Assembly (NCBI GenBank): GCA_023614405.1
Contig: CM042689.1
Coordinates: forward strand, 274,977,533-275,041,532
Source of the DNA: Avena insularis
Lineage: Eukaryota > Streptophyta > Magnoliopsida > Poales > Poaceae
Reading direction: 5' to 3'
DNA length: 64,000 bases
Numbering within the stretch: position 1 is the stretch's first letter; every line of letters starts with the position of its first letter. Shown piece by piece: positions 1-12,156 of the stretch. A program made the translations under genes and the position numbers. The notes below the pieces were generated by a model. It did no database searches, was not told the origin of the DNA, and saw only the letters and a list, made by a program, of their open reading frames with translations.

Positions 1-288
1 CTACGAACATGAACCACAACGAGGATAACCAAATTGTTGACAACTCGCTTGCAAAATAGATATTGACTATAGTAGGAGAGACAGACACCCGCTAGCCACT
101 TATGCAAACTAGTTGCATGTCAAGCGTGGAACAGGTCTCATGTGCAAGGACATGTAAAGTTTGTCCGGGCCGCTTCATCCCACTATGCCACCAATATCCA
201 AAATTACAACAAAGGAGCAACAACATGATCATCATCGCCCACATACTCATATGTGTACTACCCATGTAAAGTATCTACGCATAGATCC

Positions 289-301
289 GGCTCTGATACC
301 A
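289..301 (-). other. Primer binding site (initiator tRNA-Met)
   Basis: On the minus strand this reads TGGTATCAGAGCC, the standard copia primer site complementary to the 3' end of initiator methionine tRNA. It lies one base inside the LTR edge, which fixes the orientation of the element and shows that the adjacent LTR is the 5' LTR. Confidence 0.92.
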
Positions 302-302
302 C

Positions 303-1953
303 TGTAGGGTTCGCAGCATAGAAAACAAAAAATTTCCTACGATGGGAACTATGTACCAAGATCTATCTACTAGATACAAACAACGGGCGGATGTATATCC
401 GTAGAGAACATACCCTTGAAGACCGACAAAGCTTAACGAGTTCAACTCGTGGTTGATGTAGACGATCTCTTGCCGATCTCAAGATCGAGAGGAAGTCCTA
501 AGCGCCAACAAGCATCGTGCTTGCTCGCACACACGTACAAGACACCGGGCAACCTCTGCCTCCTCGCTCCAGCGATGCAGCGGAAGCACAACCCTTTCTT
601 GCCGAATAGCCACCGGGAACATGTATCTCGCTAGTCCGAGACCATGGGGGATAAATTCTAGAGGGGGAGAGAGATCCTTCACGAGGAGGTGTGAGAGACA
701 AGTGAGGAGGTGGGCTCCTTTTATAGGAGGAGAGGGGGGGAACCCCAAGGGGGTGGCCGACGCATGGGGCTGCCCCCTTGCCCTCCCCTCTTCATGTGGG
801 TGGACACTCCACTCACAAAAGTCCTTTAAATTCCCTCCACTCAAAAGTCCACTCAAATTCCCATTAAATTTCCACCAAATTTAATGCAAACTCTCATTAA
901 ATAAAACTTTTATTTTATTCAGAATTTTGTCAATTACTTTAATGACAAACATTGACAAATAACCCCTTGCTAGAATTCCATTTCACATGCATAACCACTT
1001 TATGCATTTTCACCCGAAAACCTGTTTCGGTATCTAATGAAATAAATTCCTGCGCTTGTTTATTCTTTCGTCATGAAACATTTGCTCCAACTGGATGCCA
1101 GTGTCCCTTAAGTGTGTCACCCTACGGTTCGCTAATAATGCGGACATGATCGATACCCTTCTCCGATTAATAATCAGTAGCGGGACCTAGAGATCCATAC
1201 TGACTCCCACACATTCAACGATGACTTTTCCTGTGATCGTCGGAACCTTTTACGCTAGTATCTTAATCCCTTTGTTTCACGATATATTACATGTCCGAGA
1301 TTCGATCATCGGTATCTCCATACCTAGTTTGATCTCACATCGACATGCACTCTTTTGTCGTTCCCGTGATATAACATTCTAGTGATCAAATCACTTGCTT
1401 GCAAGCTAACCAATGTGATATCACCGAGAGGGCCCAGAGCATATCTATCCGTCATCAGGATGAACAAATTCCACTCTTGATCCATGATTCTCAACATACC
1501 ACTTTAGTAGTTTTGAAGCCATCTTTATAATCACCCAGTTACGGAGTGACGTTTGATGTCAACAAGAAACTCTTTCGGTGTTAGTGATTGGCATGATCTC
1601 ATGGTCTAAGGATTAGGACTACTTCGTAGTTTGTTTATAGCAATATAAACTCAATGACTTTGATCGTAATGCTATACTTCGGATGAATGTTCATCACACC
1701 ATTACAGTAATGTTGTGATCTCGTTATTAACAACATCCAATGTCTATGATCAGGAAACCGTGATCATCTTGTTAATCAACGAACTAGTTTATGAGAGAGG
1801 CATAACTAGGAACTTTCTGTTTTTTTATTAAACACACATGTATTAACGTTTCTGTATTAATACAATTGTAGCATGCAAAATAAACATCTATCATATACTT
1901 GGAATACACATAATAAACATTTTATTATTGCCTCTCAGGGCATATTCCCTTCA
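303..1953 (-). repeat. 5' LTR of the Angela-like element
   Basis: A 1651-base LTR with TG...CA ends. It aligns along its length with the solo LTR at 33225-34824: the GCATAGAAAACAAAAAA-type edge, the TTGCCTCT...CATATTCC edge, and internal blocks such as TGTGATATCACCGAGAGGGCC are shared. Short ORFs inside it (for example 479-856 minus) have no coding character and are not annotated as genes. Confidence 0.85.
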
Positions 1954-2776
1954 CTACTTGGCTAAGATAGCTACTTACAACGGAGAGCATGCAAGATCAC
2001 AAACAACACATACATGATAAAATCAATAAGACAAAACCATTAATCAATCTGACATAGTAATCTCAATATCCATCGGATCCTCGCAAACGAAACATGCATG
2101 ATTACAAATAGATGAGATCTTGATCATGAATGGAGCTCACAAGATCTAGACATGAAAGCACAAGGAGGATATACAACCATCTAGATACTACATGGACCCA
2201 TAGTCCAAGGTGGAACTACTCACGCTTCATACTGTTGGCTGGCATGTTGAAGAAGAAGGCCTCCGGGATGATCTCCCCTCCGGCAGGGTGCTGGGAAGAG
2301 CTTCAAATCCCCCCGATCTAGGGACGATGGTGGCGGCAGCTACAGACGGTTTCGTGGAATATTGATCGGGTTCTTAGGGGTTAGGCATTGAGGGCTTCTT
2401 ATCGGCGAAGAGGCGAGGCTGGGAGGCGGCCAAGGGGCCCACACCCTGCCCAGGCGTAGGCCCACCATAGGCCGCGCCTGGGGAGGGGGGGTGCAGCCGC
2501 CCTGTGGCGCCCCTCCGTCTCTCCTCTGGACTCCGTGTTCTCCCTGGTAAAATATTAACTTTGGCTTTTGTCCCGTCCAATTCCGAGAATATTTCCTTAC
2601 TAGATTTTCTAGAACCAAAAACAGTAGAAATAGGCAACTGGCACCGTGATAACTTGTTAATAGGTTAGTACCAGAAAACATATGAAAATCACCTCAAAGT
2701 GTGGACAAAGCAAAGAAAAGTAGATACTAAACAAGCATGGAACATCAACAATTATAGATACGTTTCCGACGTATCA
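1954..2776 (-). mobile_element. Athila-type (Sabrina/WHAM-like) LTR fragment, element X
   Basis: Read on the minus strand it starts TGATACGTCGGAAACGTATC at 2776, the same start as the LTRs of elements Y (15284) and V (51041). It continues through the shared block around GAATATTCTCGGAATTGGA into a GC-rich stretch. The Angela-like element is inserted in it, so the rest lies to the left of the window. Its right edge abuts long LTR A, into which X was inserted; CCGAG (2777-2781) is the expected target duplication. Confidence 0.75.
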
Positions 2777-5700
2777 CCGAGCCTGCAGGTCACGAGAGAG
2801 CATGTGGCGAGCATCAGAGGAAGCACAGGACGATGGCGAACATGACAACAAGAATTAGAGGGTTCACCAGATTTCGTCACCGGAGTTGTGCGCACCGTCG
2901 GGAACTTGCAGAGGTCGGCGTTGGCGAGCCTACAGAGCACGAGAAGGAACGCTGGGAGCGTCAGTGCGTGTGCGAGAGGATGGCTGGTAAATGAGTGTGA
3001 TCTAGAGGCAAGGGGGAGGTCGAGGCTCACGAGAATCGGCGCCGGAGTTCATCAGGGTCTGCGGTGGTGAGAGCTAGAATCAGGGCAGCCCGGGGGCTTA
3101 CCGGTGCGGGGAAGTGAGGGGAAATGGAGAGGAGGGAGAGGAGAATAAGAAGGCCAGGTCGGGAGAGAAATTTGCTCATGAAATCAATGAAATTTATGTG
3201 AATCAATTTAATCAGTAATGGCGGGGAGGAGGACGTGGGCTCGATCGCTGGTTGACGACGATGTCGACGTGGCTACAGGGACAGGGCGTCAGCGAGGGGG
3301 TACAGGTGTGCACGGGTGAGAAAAGAATCTGTGGGGAGAGGGAGAGTGGCCCGGGTGGGCTTAGCTGGGCTGGTTGTTTGCTGGGCCTAGTTTGGCAGGG
3401 TTAGTTTCTATTTTTTCCTTTGTCTTTTTCTTTTTTATTTTTCTGTTTTATGTTTTTATTAAAAACATTTGATTCAAACATCAAATTGATTCAAAACTTT
3501 GCCAACCTTTTCAGAATATTTTACACATAATATAAGTTGGTTATTTAGTTCATTTTCAAATAGTTTTCATGATTTATTAATCATTTAAATTTGAGTGTTG
3601 CACCTTGGCATTTATTTAAATAAAATTTGTATATGGTTCATAAGCCCATATAATTTTATTTAAATAAAATTTTATCCTTTTATATTATTTAATAAACTTT
3701 TATTCCATTTACTCATGGTTTTAGTCAAGGTTTAAATTGTCTTTGAAATAATTCTTCTTTCTTTCTTTCTTTGTCTTATAAAATTCATATCTTTTTATTT
3801 ATAGTTCCAAAAATAGTCATTCCAATTTGTATAATTTTATTTAATATTTATTTATCTTTTAAAATCCTTTTAGGATTACTTTGTTCACAATTAAGCATTG
3901 ACCTTAGATAGGAGCTTTATTAGCCTTGGAAATACTTTCTTTTATCTGTCAACACCCGGATTTTTAATCCCAGATGCCTATTATGCCATACATCGCAATC
4001 CCAGGATTACCATTTTTGCGAGACATAACAGATTGGTACCATAGTTCATCATCCATTGCAAACCATAATAAAGGTCTTACAAATAAAGGATCTCATGATC
4101 CAGTCTTAATACAATAAACACAGTGGAATAATATAATAACGGTAGCATGGGCGAAGCTCCATCTTCCGAGTCACAGGCAATGCTGACGATGTGAGATGAT
4201 CCTAGTTGTCGTAGACTTCCTGCTGTCCATCATCCTGATAGTCCTCCTCATAGTCTGGCCACGGGAATAGACAGGGACAAAGCCATAAGTACTCTTTAAG
4301 TACTCGCAAACTATCACTAACAGGTAAAGAGGTTTCAAGTAGGAATCCTAAGCTCTAGGTTGTTTTGTAAAAAGCCAGGTTTATCTCTAACTTAGTTTAG
4401 AGGCAAAGAAAACTAATTTAATGTTTTATAACACCTAAGTGGGAACTTAGATTTCACTTTCACAACCCTGTTGTGGTCAAGTCAAAGTCATGATTCATTT
4501 CACAAGTCATTTTGAAAACATATGACGACATAACAGTATGGCCACTCCAATTGTCCATAACTGCGGACGCGGCTATTCGAATAGTTTGACACTCTATAGA
4601 GGTGGTACACTTTCACCACAACATTCGATACATCCGCCAGGAACAATCCCGAATCACCATACTCAGTATGCGGATAATCAATCCTAACCTTTTAATTACA
4701 TACCCTAGTATAGGCACATTCCTTATGAGTAATGCCTCCCAACATGACCATCTGTCATCTTGGGAAATGCACAGGTGGACAATCATCATGAGGTAGCCTC
4801 AGCTCAAACCTCGGCCGCAAGGGAACCCATACTAAGATATATAAATTTCCAGTCAAGCCCTACCCAATTTGGGTATTGTGGTTATACGGTAAAATTGGAA
4901 TGGTATCGCATCCAAACACAACAATCAGTTTTATAAAAGGGCTAAGGCTCATGCCTCAACATTTTCATCATCAAATAATCAGGTGTTCATAACACATGTC
5001 AAAACATCTCATTAGAATGACTCATCATGCTAAGGTTTTCATAATCCTTTTCACCAAGTATTCCCATCTAAAGTGATCAAGTTTTATGCTTAGCACTAGC
5101 TAATAAAGTTGGGGGTAATCACTAATGAGGAATGATAATCAAGTGTGACTTATCTAAGTCTAATCTCATGCCTTAGGATGACATCTAATTCTATCTAACT
5201 TAGGCCAAGTTTTATGCTCTTTCTGCTACCTATAAAATCTTTCCCAAAATTTACAAGTCACTAAGTAAACATAAATAAAAAGATTTGATAAAGAAATAAA
5301 AGAATAAAGCTTGCAATTAAAATTGGGTTTTGGTATAATCAAGTGGTATAATCACATATGCCTAAGGCATCTAGTTTGCATAGTTATCATGCAAGTGTTA
5401 GCTTGCCTTGAGCAGTGTAGTGGTTGAAGTTCTCCTCTGCTTCCTCTTCGTAGTAGTCTCCTTCCTCTTCGTATCCTTAGTCGGTACTAGCGTCTATAAA
5501 TAAATACGAAGTACACAATCACCAAATAATACTTAACTACTTCTATTTAGCACACAAAGGTTCACACTAGATGATATAGCATCATCACATGAATTAAAGA
5601 CTTAGTCTTATTTATTTTATTTTAGAAAAGTAATTTCCACTCATTGAAAAACTACTTAAGATTTAATATTCTCCAATTAAAATATGGGATCATGTTGACA

Positions 5701-8248
5701 CATGTCATCACCACATATTTTAATACTTGGTAATGTGATTTAAAGTGGTGTCACAATTTAATAAGGTTTAACATTATTATTTTAATTAATTAAAGTGACT
5801 AGAAATTCCTATGGGGCATTCTTTTAATACTTGTCCATTATTACTGCAAGTAAACCTAGATATTTTTATATATTCAGAAAGGTCTTATCAAATGTGATTT
5901 TTATATTTGGATTAACTCAAAAGCATCTATGCTTGATTTTTGAATAATGTTTGAATGTAGAAAAGTCTCTGCCTTGTTATTTTTACCATTGGTGATCTAT
6001 AATTTCAAATGGTTTGAATCCAACGGGCTTGGATTAATAATTTTAATGCCTTTCTAACAAAATTAGTTTCATGCAATTTGGTTTGGTGAATATTTCTGAA
6101 TTGATTTTTGAATCAACAGACAGAACTAGGTTTTGAGTTAAAATGAAAAATCTAAGTTTGAACTAAATGGGTCGGCCCACTACGCACAGTGCGCGTGCGG
6201 GCTGCTGATAGATGGGGTCCACTAGTCAGCAGAACTAACTAAACGAAATGGTATCTATGAATCTGAGCCTTATGATTTAATTCTAATCCAACGGCTGAGA
6301 GTCGTCGTCGGCGACGAGCTACTCTGGCGAGGAACTAACCCTAACGCGGAGGTGCGGGTCTGGCGGGGCTCACCTAGGCTCCATCTAGGGTCAGCGATGG
6401 GGGAGAATGAGGTTGTCGACAACGGAGGTTCTCCTGGTACTGGCGGCTTCTCCTGGGGTGGCCGCAATCGATGGCACCCTTCTCCTCCAGCAGCGGCAGA
6501 ATCCGGCCAGATTCCGGCAACCTGGTGCTCGCCTTGCTCCGGGAAGAAGTGGGGAGGATCAGTAAGAGGTGGGGAGTGGAATGGTGTGAAGAAATTGTGT
6601 GGGGGGAGGCCTCTATTTATACTGCAACGAGGGAACCAAACGGTGCGGGTGCTAGGACGGTGGGCGGTCTCCTGACGGTGCTCAACGACTTGATGGCGCA
6701 ACAAGGGGCGGTGTTGTTTGGTTGGGAGCATGCGGCGCTCTACGTGGACACAGAGGTGTTTGTGACGGCGTGCGGTAGCTGCGGGTCGCGGGGCAGCGAA
6801 CGTGGGTGTCTGCGGGGTTGCTGTGATCATGGTGCGTGTACGCGCGTGCGGCGAGGGTGAGGCGCGGTCTGTGCGAGGCGGTCGGCTACAGGGAGTTGGC
6901 GCACTCTAGACATGGCACAGAGGTATAGGGCACGACAGCGCTAGGGTGGTCCAGGGCTCTTCTGCGGTCGAGGCTGAGACAGGGGGTGGCGGCGGAGTGG
7001 GGCGTGTCTGGTGCGTGTCGTGGGCGAGGGCGGCGATGCTCCTGGCATGCTGTCCACTGCTGGCCGGCGACGACCAAAAATGGGCGGCGCTCCACTATGC
7101 CCACGACTAAGAAGGGTTTGGTCTGGGGGGATTGGCTAGGCTCAGGAGATACAAGAGAGTTAAGAGGGGGCCAAATGGTCGAAGATCACTACTCACAATA
7201 GTGTAGTTAGGACAGGATTTATTTGTGTCTGCAAGGTGTTTGACAAAATGGCCGCAAGAAATTTAGATTTGAATTTTTGGATGAAAATTGTTGGGTGCAT
7301 TGGTCACACACTGGATAGTATCTGGTTGTTTGGATTTGTCAAGGTGAACTGGTTTGGTGGGGTTTTGAGAAATGGTGATCTTACCATATAAACTAGATTC
7401 AATTTTGAATTATCCTTGGTATAGATTTGCAAAATGTTTTTGTGGGTTTGCAAGGTGGGCTTGGGTTCACTTTCACTTGGTCTAGCAAGGGGTGAAAATA
7501 ATTGGATTTGTTTATGTTAGAAATATTGGACTAGAAACACTCAAAGTGGTCTAGTGAACAAGATTGGCAAAAATGACCATTTGCTTATATGGTTTGTTTT
7601 TGAATTTCTCTTCATTTGGTTCTGCTTGGAAATGATTTAGATGATGTTGTTTTCATCTTTAAACCAATCCTTGCCATTCATAACAATCAAACAACTCCAT
7701 ACAAGTATTCATGCATTCATCACACACACACATGCATTCATACTGATTTTAATTAACAAAAGTTTTTGTTAGCCCTAAACTTGGGTGATTGGAAATTGAT
7801 AACCTTGATTAATATTTTTGGGATGTTACATTATATTATTAAAATCATAAGTTTTTATCCATGGCTCCAAATGGAATGAAACCAATTCCCATGGTTTTGT
7901 AATATTTTTGTTTACCATTATTGGTCATTTAGAAATGATTGTTGCTAAATTTTTATATGGAACAAAGCCATAGTTTTAGAGTGATCTTGAAGATTATTTC
8001 TTTTGTTAGGGTTTAGGTTTTTGGTTTAACTTTTCCAAATGTTCAATTCAAGATACATTCTATGCTTGAATGCATTTGATTTGTTTGAAAATTTGTTTGT
8101 TGCTTTGTCATTCAAATTTTGTTCAAGTATGGTTTTTGATGTTTCCAATTAGAGGCAAAAGTTTCTTTTCCCCTAAATTTCAATATTTGTTTCTTTTGTT
8201 TGTTTATTTTTTCACATTTCAAAATTTGCAAAATTTTGGGATGTGACA
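2777..8248 (-). repeat. Long LTR A (TGTCACATCCC family), split by solo LTR B
   Basis: On the minus strand the LTR starts TGTCACATCCCAAAATTTTG at 8248, the same start as solo LTR D (15560) and nearly the same as E (32738). Blocks at 7836-8248 and 2777-3946 align with E on either side of the 3.9 kb insertion at 3947-7830. The left end is lost where Athila-type LTR X is inserted. GC-rich sequence at 2780-3370 corresponds to the GC-rich promoter/leader region of this LTR family; the ORFs there are not supported as genes. A CTTT microsatellite lies near 3757-3776. Whether A is a solo LTR or part of a full element cannot be seen. Confidence 0.75.
3947..7830 (-). mobile_element. Solo LTR B, 3.9 kb, TGTAACATCCC...TGTTGACA
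   Basis: An insertion of 3884 bases interrupts the otherwise collinear alignment of long LTR A with E, exactly between TTTTATC and TTATTAAAA. Read on the minus strand it begins TGTAACATCCC and ends GGTGTTGACA. The flanking 5-mers are TTATC (3942-3946) and TTATA (7831-7835), a target duplication with one change. There is no primer site or coding region; a GC-rich promoter-like segment with a TATA-like box lies near 6270-7200. I read it as a solo LTR of a LARD/Sukkula-like family. The ORFs in its GC-rich part show no domain. Confidence 0.75.
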
Positions 8249-8394
8249 CATTATTTTTGGGGTGTGAAGAGCTATCAAGAAAACTTATTTGGTAGATATG
8301 AGTGCTTTTTATATGAATAGCGTCCTGCATGGTTGTCATCTTTACTGTGTTAATAATTTCCACGCAAATACTTACATACAAAATATTATAAAAG

Positions 8395-9372
8395 ATGATA
8401 TTTTACCAAAATATGACAGGACTAATATGTGTTTTGCTCTTATTAATGAAAAGGAGGAATCCTCCAAAGTTTCTTCTATTGATCTCTAACAATAAACCAG
8501 GGTATATGGAGAAGCTTCCTTTCAAGCCTCTCCCTCCTAAAGAGGGGAAGAATAAGAAGAAAAGGAGGAGTAAAAGGAGAGAGGAAACGATATTTTCCCC
8601 TAAGTATGTTTTTCCTATTATAGTTTTTGCTGATGAGTCTGAACTCGATGATGTTCCTATGCCTATTACCTATAGTAGTGATCATGATTGGGAAAAGCAC
8701 ACTACCTTTAATATTGAAAATCTCTTTGGTACCAATTCTGAAAACGCTGATACTAATAATTGTTGTACTATTAGTACTATCCATGTTCTTTCCAATGATG
8801 ATATGTTTACAAATGAACACACTTTGGAAGATAACTATTCTATTGCTTATGATGATTTCAATAATAAATATGATTTTAGTCCACCTACTATTGAGGAGAA
8901 AATTAATCATGATTACAATATGTCTCCTATATTGGGTGATTATGGTGATGGGAATAATAATGATAGCTATTTTGTTGAATTTGCTCCCACTACAATTAAT
9001 AAGAATGACTATGCTTATGTGGAGAGTAATAATCATTTTATGCATGTGGCTCATGATAAGAATGTTTTATGTGATATTTATATTGTTAATTTTATTCATG
9101 ATGCTATTGAAAGTTATTATAAGAGAGGGAAACATGGTTTTATGCATCTCAATAATATTAAGTTTCCCCTCATTATGTTGAAAATTTTGAAGTTCCATTT
9201 GTTTTGCTTTCCTATGCTTGTTGCTTTGTGCTTCCATGACTTGTTTCTTTACAAAATTATTTTGCATATGAAGTGGGTTAGACTTACATTTGTTTTATAT
9301 TTGCTTCTTGATGCTCTATTTTACTTCAATTTATATTTCTTATGGGAGCATCATCGAAATTATCATGCCTAA
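8395..9372 (+). CDS. Retrotransposon Y ORF of unknown function, Asn/Tyr-rich with hydrophobic C-terminus
   Basis: An open frame of 325 codons. The first third is basic and Lys/Arg-rich (KNKKKRRSKRREE). The middle is rich in Asn, Asp and Tyr with many GAT/AAT codons. The last 90 residues carry two hydrophobic stretches that could be membrane helices (around residues 255-285 and 293-315). It ends just before the 3' non-coding region of Y. ORFs like this occur at this position in Triticeae Athila-type elements, where an envelope-like product has been proposed; nothing here shows such a function. The true start may be upstream, since the first methionines sit in a weak context close to the edge of long LTR A. 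No protease, reverse transcriptase or integrase motif is present. Confidence 0.5.
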   Translation: MIFYQNMTGLICVLLLLMKRRNPPKFLLLISNNKPGYMEKLPFKPLPPKEGKNKKKRRSKRREETIFSPKYVFPIIVFADESELDDVPMPITYSSDHDWEKHTTFNIENLFGTNSENADTNNCCTISTIHVLSNDDMFTNEHTLEDNYSIAYDDFNNKYDFSPPTIEEKINHDYNMSPILGDYGDGNNNDSYFVEFAPTTINKNDYAYVESNNHFMHVAHDKNVLCDIYIVNFIHDAIESYYKRGKHGFMHLNNIKFPLIMLKILKFHLFCFPMLVALCFHDLFLYKIILHMKWVRLTFVLYLLLDALFYFNLYFLWEHHRNYHA

Positions 9373-12156
9373 CTTAAAGGCGTTAAAGAAAAATACTCTT
9401 GGGAGATAACCTAATTTTTTTATTTCAGTAAGTTTTTCTTTTGTTGAGTCTTGGAAGTTATTGCCTCTGTAATAACCTCTTTTTATCCTTTTTGTGTGGT
9501 TTTTGTGCCAAGAATAACCTCTAATGAGAGAGAAATAAGATTTGGGGAAGTTGCTGTCCCGAAACAGATTTTTGTGCCTCACTGTACAAAATTCGTGAAA
9601 AATACCAGTACATCGGATTGAGGTGTAATTTTCTGATCATATGTCCCTGGTTATAATGTAACTTTCGTTAGTTCAACACTTTTCAATTTGAGCAACAGAA
9701 GGTCTTCGAAAAATCGGTTTTACCTGCTGGTCTGTTTCAACAGATTTCTGCCATTATTTGCATTTGCCTCTTAATCGGTTTATTTTGAGTTCTCTTTGAT
9801 CACCTGAGCTTTTAAAAGGAATTGCTACGGTAGCTTGTGTTTTAATGGAAGTTTTATTTGTGTTGAAACTTAACCCAAGGGCTTATTATCTTGAATACAC
9901 TAATGTTGCTAATGAAGAATTGTGTGAAGTTTTGTATGAAGGAAATTTTCAATTGTAGGGGAAGAATGATGTGATGATATGAAGTATGGACAAAATCTCA
10001 AGCTTGGGGATGCCACCCCGTGTCACCCAAATAAATATTCAAGAGGTACAAGCGTCAAAGCTTGGGGATGCCCAAGGCATCCCCTTCTTCATCAATAAAA
10101 ATCCCAGGTCTTCTTTTTAGACACTTTATTTTTATTGCTTCATGCACTATTGTGTTGTTCTTGGAGCGTCTTTGTTTTTAAGTTTTCTTTTGTTTGGTCT
10201 GCTGCAATAAGTTGGTTGGATCCAACGCACTTCTTTTGGAGAGAGACACACTCTATTTTCATTGTTTAGAACACTCTAGTTTGCACTCTGATTGTTCTGT
10301 GAGTGTTCACTTTTGCTCTCACTGTGTTTAGCTTTAGTTTTCTCATGCTTTTTGCTTAGAACTTTTTAGTTCTTCTTTGTAAATTTGTGAGACAATCGCT
10401 CTAGTATTTATTGATTATTATCTTTGTGAGTTGTTTCAAATAAGTTGATTGGTGTTGGAAAAGAGTAGAAAGTTTCATGCTTATGGTGGTACAAAAGGAA
10501 GCTTGTTTTGACTATGGCTTAGACTTTATCATATCATGTTGGATGTTGCTTTGACCATATGCTTAGTGATTATTTCTGTCACATGACTTGTTCCAAACAA
10601 TCGAGATTGCTTAATGTGCCTTGAAAGAATCATTTGTTGTTTTAGCATACAAAAGCATAATATTGTGGTATTCTCATTTGATGCTTTATTTGGGTTGACT
10701 TGGAACATGCTTACATCGTGTAATGACTATGAACCAGTCACCTTAGCCTCTATGATCATTTAGTTTTTGACTTGTGATATCACTTTATGCTTTGATTAAT
10801 AATGTTTTGTCGCTTTGCATGATTATGGCCATTACTGCTCTCTTAGTTGGTCACTCCCAGTCTTTCGCTAGCCTCCACTTGTACTGATTATGAGCTCTAC
10901 TCGTACATCCAACTCCCAAGAAACCAAGTTATTCCAAAGAGTCCACTATAAACTCCTATGCATGGTGCGTTACAACATTCCAAGTATATTCATGTTTTTA
11001 TCTATCTTCCAAATTAAACTTGTTATGTGAAAATTAGTGATTAAAGATCTCACAAACTTGATGGCACACTTTCTTTCTTGCACTTAATAAACTTGAACCA
11101 TTGTGCCCATCTATGTTGTTTATATGATTGCAAATTATAAGTTGTGAATTAGAAAAACCATGCTGTCATGGCGAACGCTTTCAACATTGCATTTATTCTA
11201 TTTAGTTGATATCATGTTCTTTTGTTTATGGATCCTGAAGGTGTGAAATAAAAGGGGAGCTTGTAAGCTCATAGAGTTTGTATATGTGTTAGAGAAAAAC
11301 CTGGGCGGCTAGCCTAATCCATGCCTAATCATGGTGGAAACTTACAGCGTAACCATAATGAGCATTCTGTGAAGCATCCTCAATAAAAACCTATGCAAAT
11401 AGCAAATAAAAAGATCGCTAAGATGCTCATTGTCTGTTGCCTTGTCATTTTTATATGGGATAGCTCCTGTGTCATGGGGCAAGGGGTACCCTGTTGGCGG
11501 TTCTCTATGATACACATATACTTACAATGACAAGAACTTGCTTGTGACCAAAGTTGAGTAGCATGAGGTTCGGTACTCATACGCAAGGGGCATGCGATTT
11601 TCAAGTTATAGCTTGTGAAGCATATACTCATATTTGTGTCAGTTTAACCTTAATGACTTCAAGATGCTAATGCTAGGGGCAATGATAGATGAAAGCTAAT
11701 AAGTCCATAATTTTTGGAAGCTCTTTATGAAACTTGAAATCCCTGCTTCCCTTTGTGAAGGACCTTTCTTTTTTACTTTTATGTTGAGTCTCCACCTTCT
11801 ATATTTATGCACCAATTAAGAGAGCATAGTTGTAATTCTTAGTTCAATGTGCATTGTCCCAAAACTTATTGATTGATTCGTAATGTTGATATTGCTTGTT
11901 CTTAAATTATTTGTATCTAGTCACCCTTATGAACTTTTAAGGTATCCTATGCATTTATGTTTTGCTATTCCATGAAAGACAAGACGAATACCATTCTTGC
12001 TATGTTTTTTGTATGTGAACCAAACAAACATCTTTCAATGCATTGTTATTCATGATTTTTGTTTATACCTTTTGATGTTACAATATAATTGCTATGTCTT
12101 ATTGTTATAACTACATCTTTCATGCTCATGTTTAGAGTACTTTGATCCCAGCTATC
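9373..12156 (+). other. Non-coding 3' region of element Y with two polypurine-tract copies
   Basis: No supported gene. The 14-mer AAGCTTGGGGATGC, identical to the polypurine tract at 15269, occurs at 10000-10013 and 10058-10071. The rest is AT-rich and matches the reverse complement of 51058-52904 in element V. Small ORFs such as 11380-11631 (minus) are not conserved between the two copies. Confidence 0.75.

Larger units (their letters stand above)
1..1953 (-). mobile_element. Angela/BARE/WIS-like Ty1-copia element, 5' end only
   Basis: A minus-strand element enters from the left edge. The window holds its 5' LTR (303-1953), the primer binding site next to it, and about 290 bases of untranslated leader (1-288); the coding part lies outside. 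The LTR ends, read on the minus strand, are TGAAGGGAATATGCCC at the start and CGAACCCTACA at the end, typical of the Angela/BARE group. It is inserted in an Athila-type LTR; the 5 bases after its right edge, CTACT (1954-1958), should be the target duplication, but the partner is outside the window. Confidence 0.85.

Noticed and set aside
6270..7201. Overlapping ORFs of up to 186 codons on both strands in GC-rich sequence
   Set aside because: They lie in the GC-rich promoter/leader part of solo LTR B; similar ORF clusters appear in the same part of every long LTR here (12488-13264, 16435-17337, 30901-31275, 57000-57723, 62736-63595) without a shared protein.
8627..9181. Second long plus-strand frame rich in Ile, Leu and Met
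   Set aside because: A shadow of the ORF 8395-9372 in another frame; its composition is a by-product of ATT/ATG-rich sequence.
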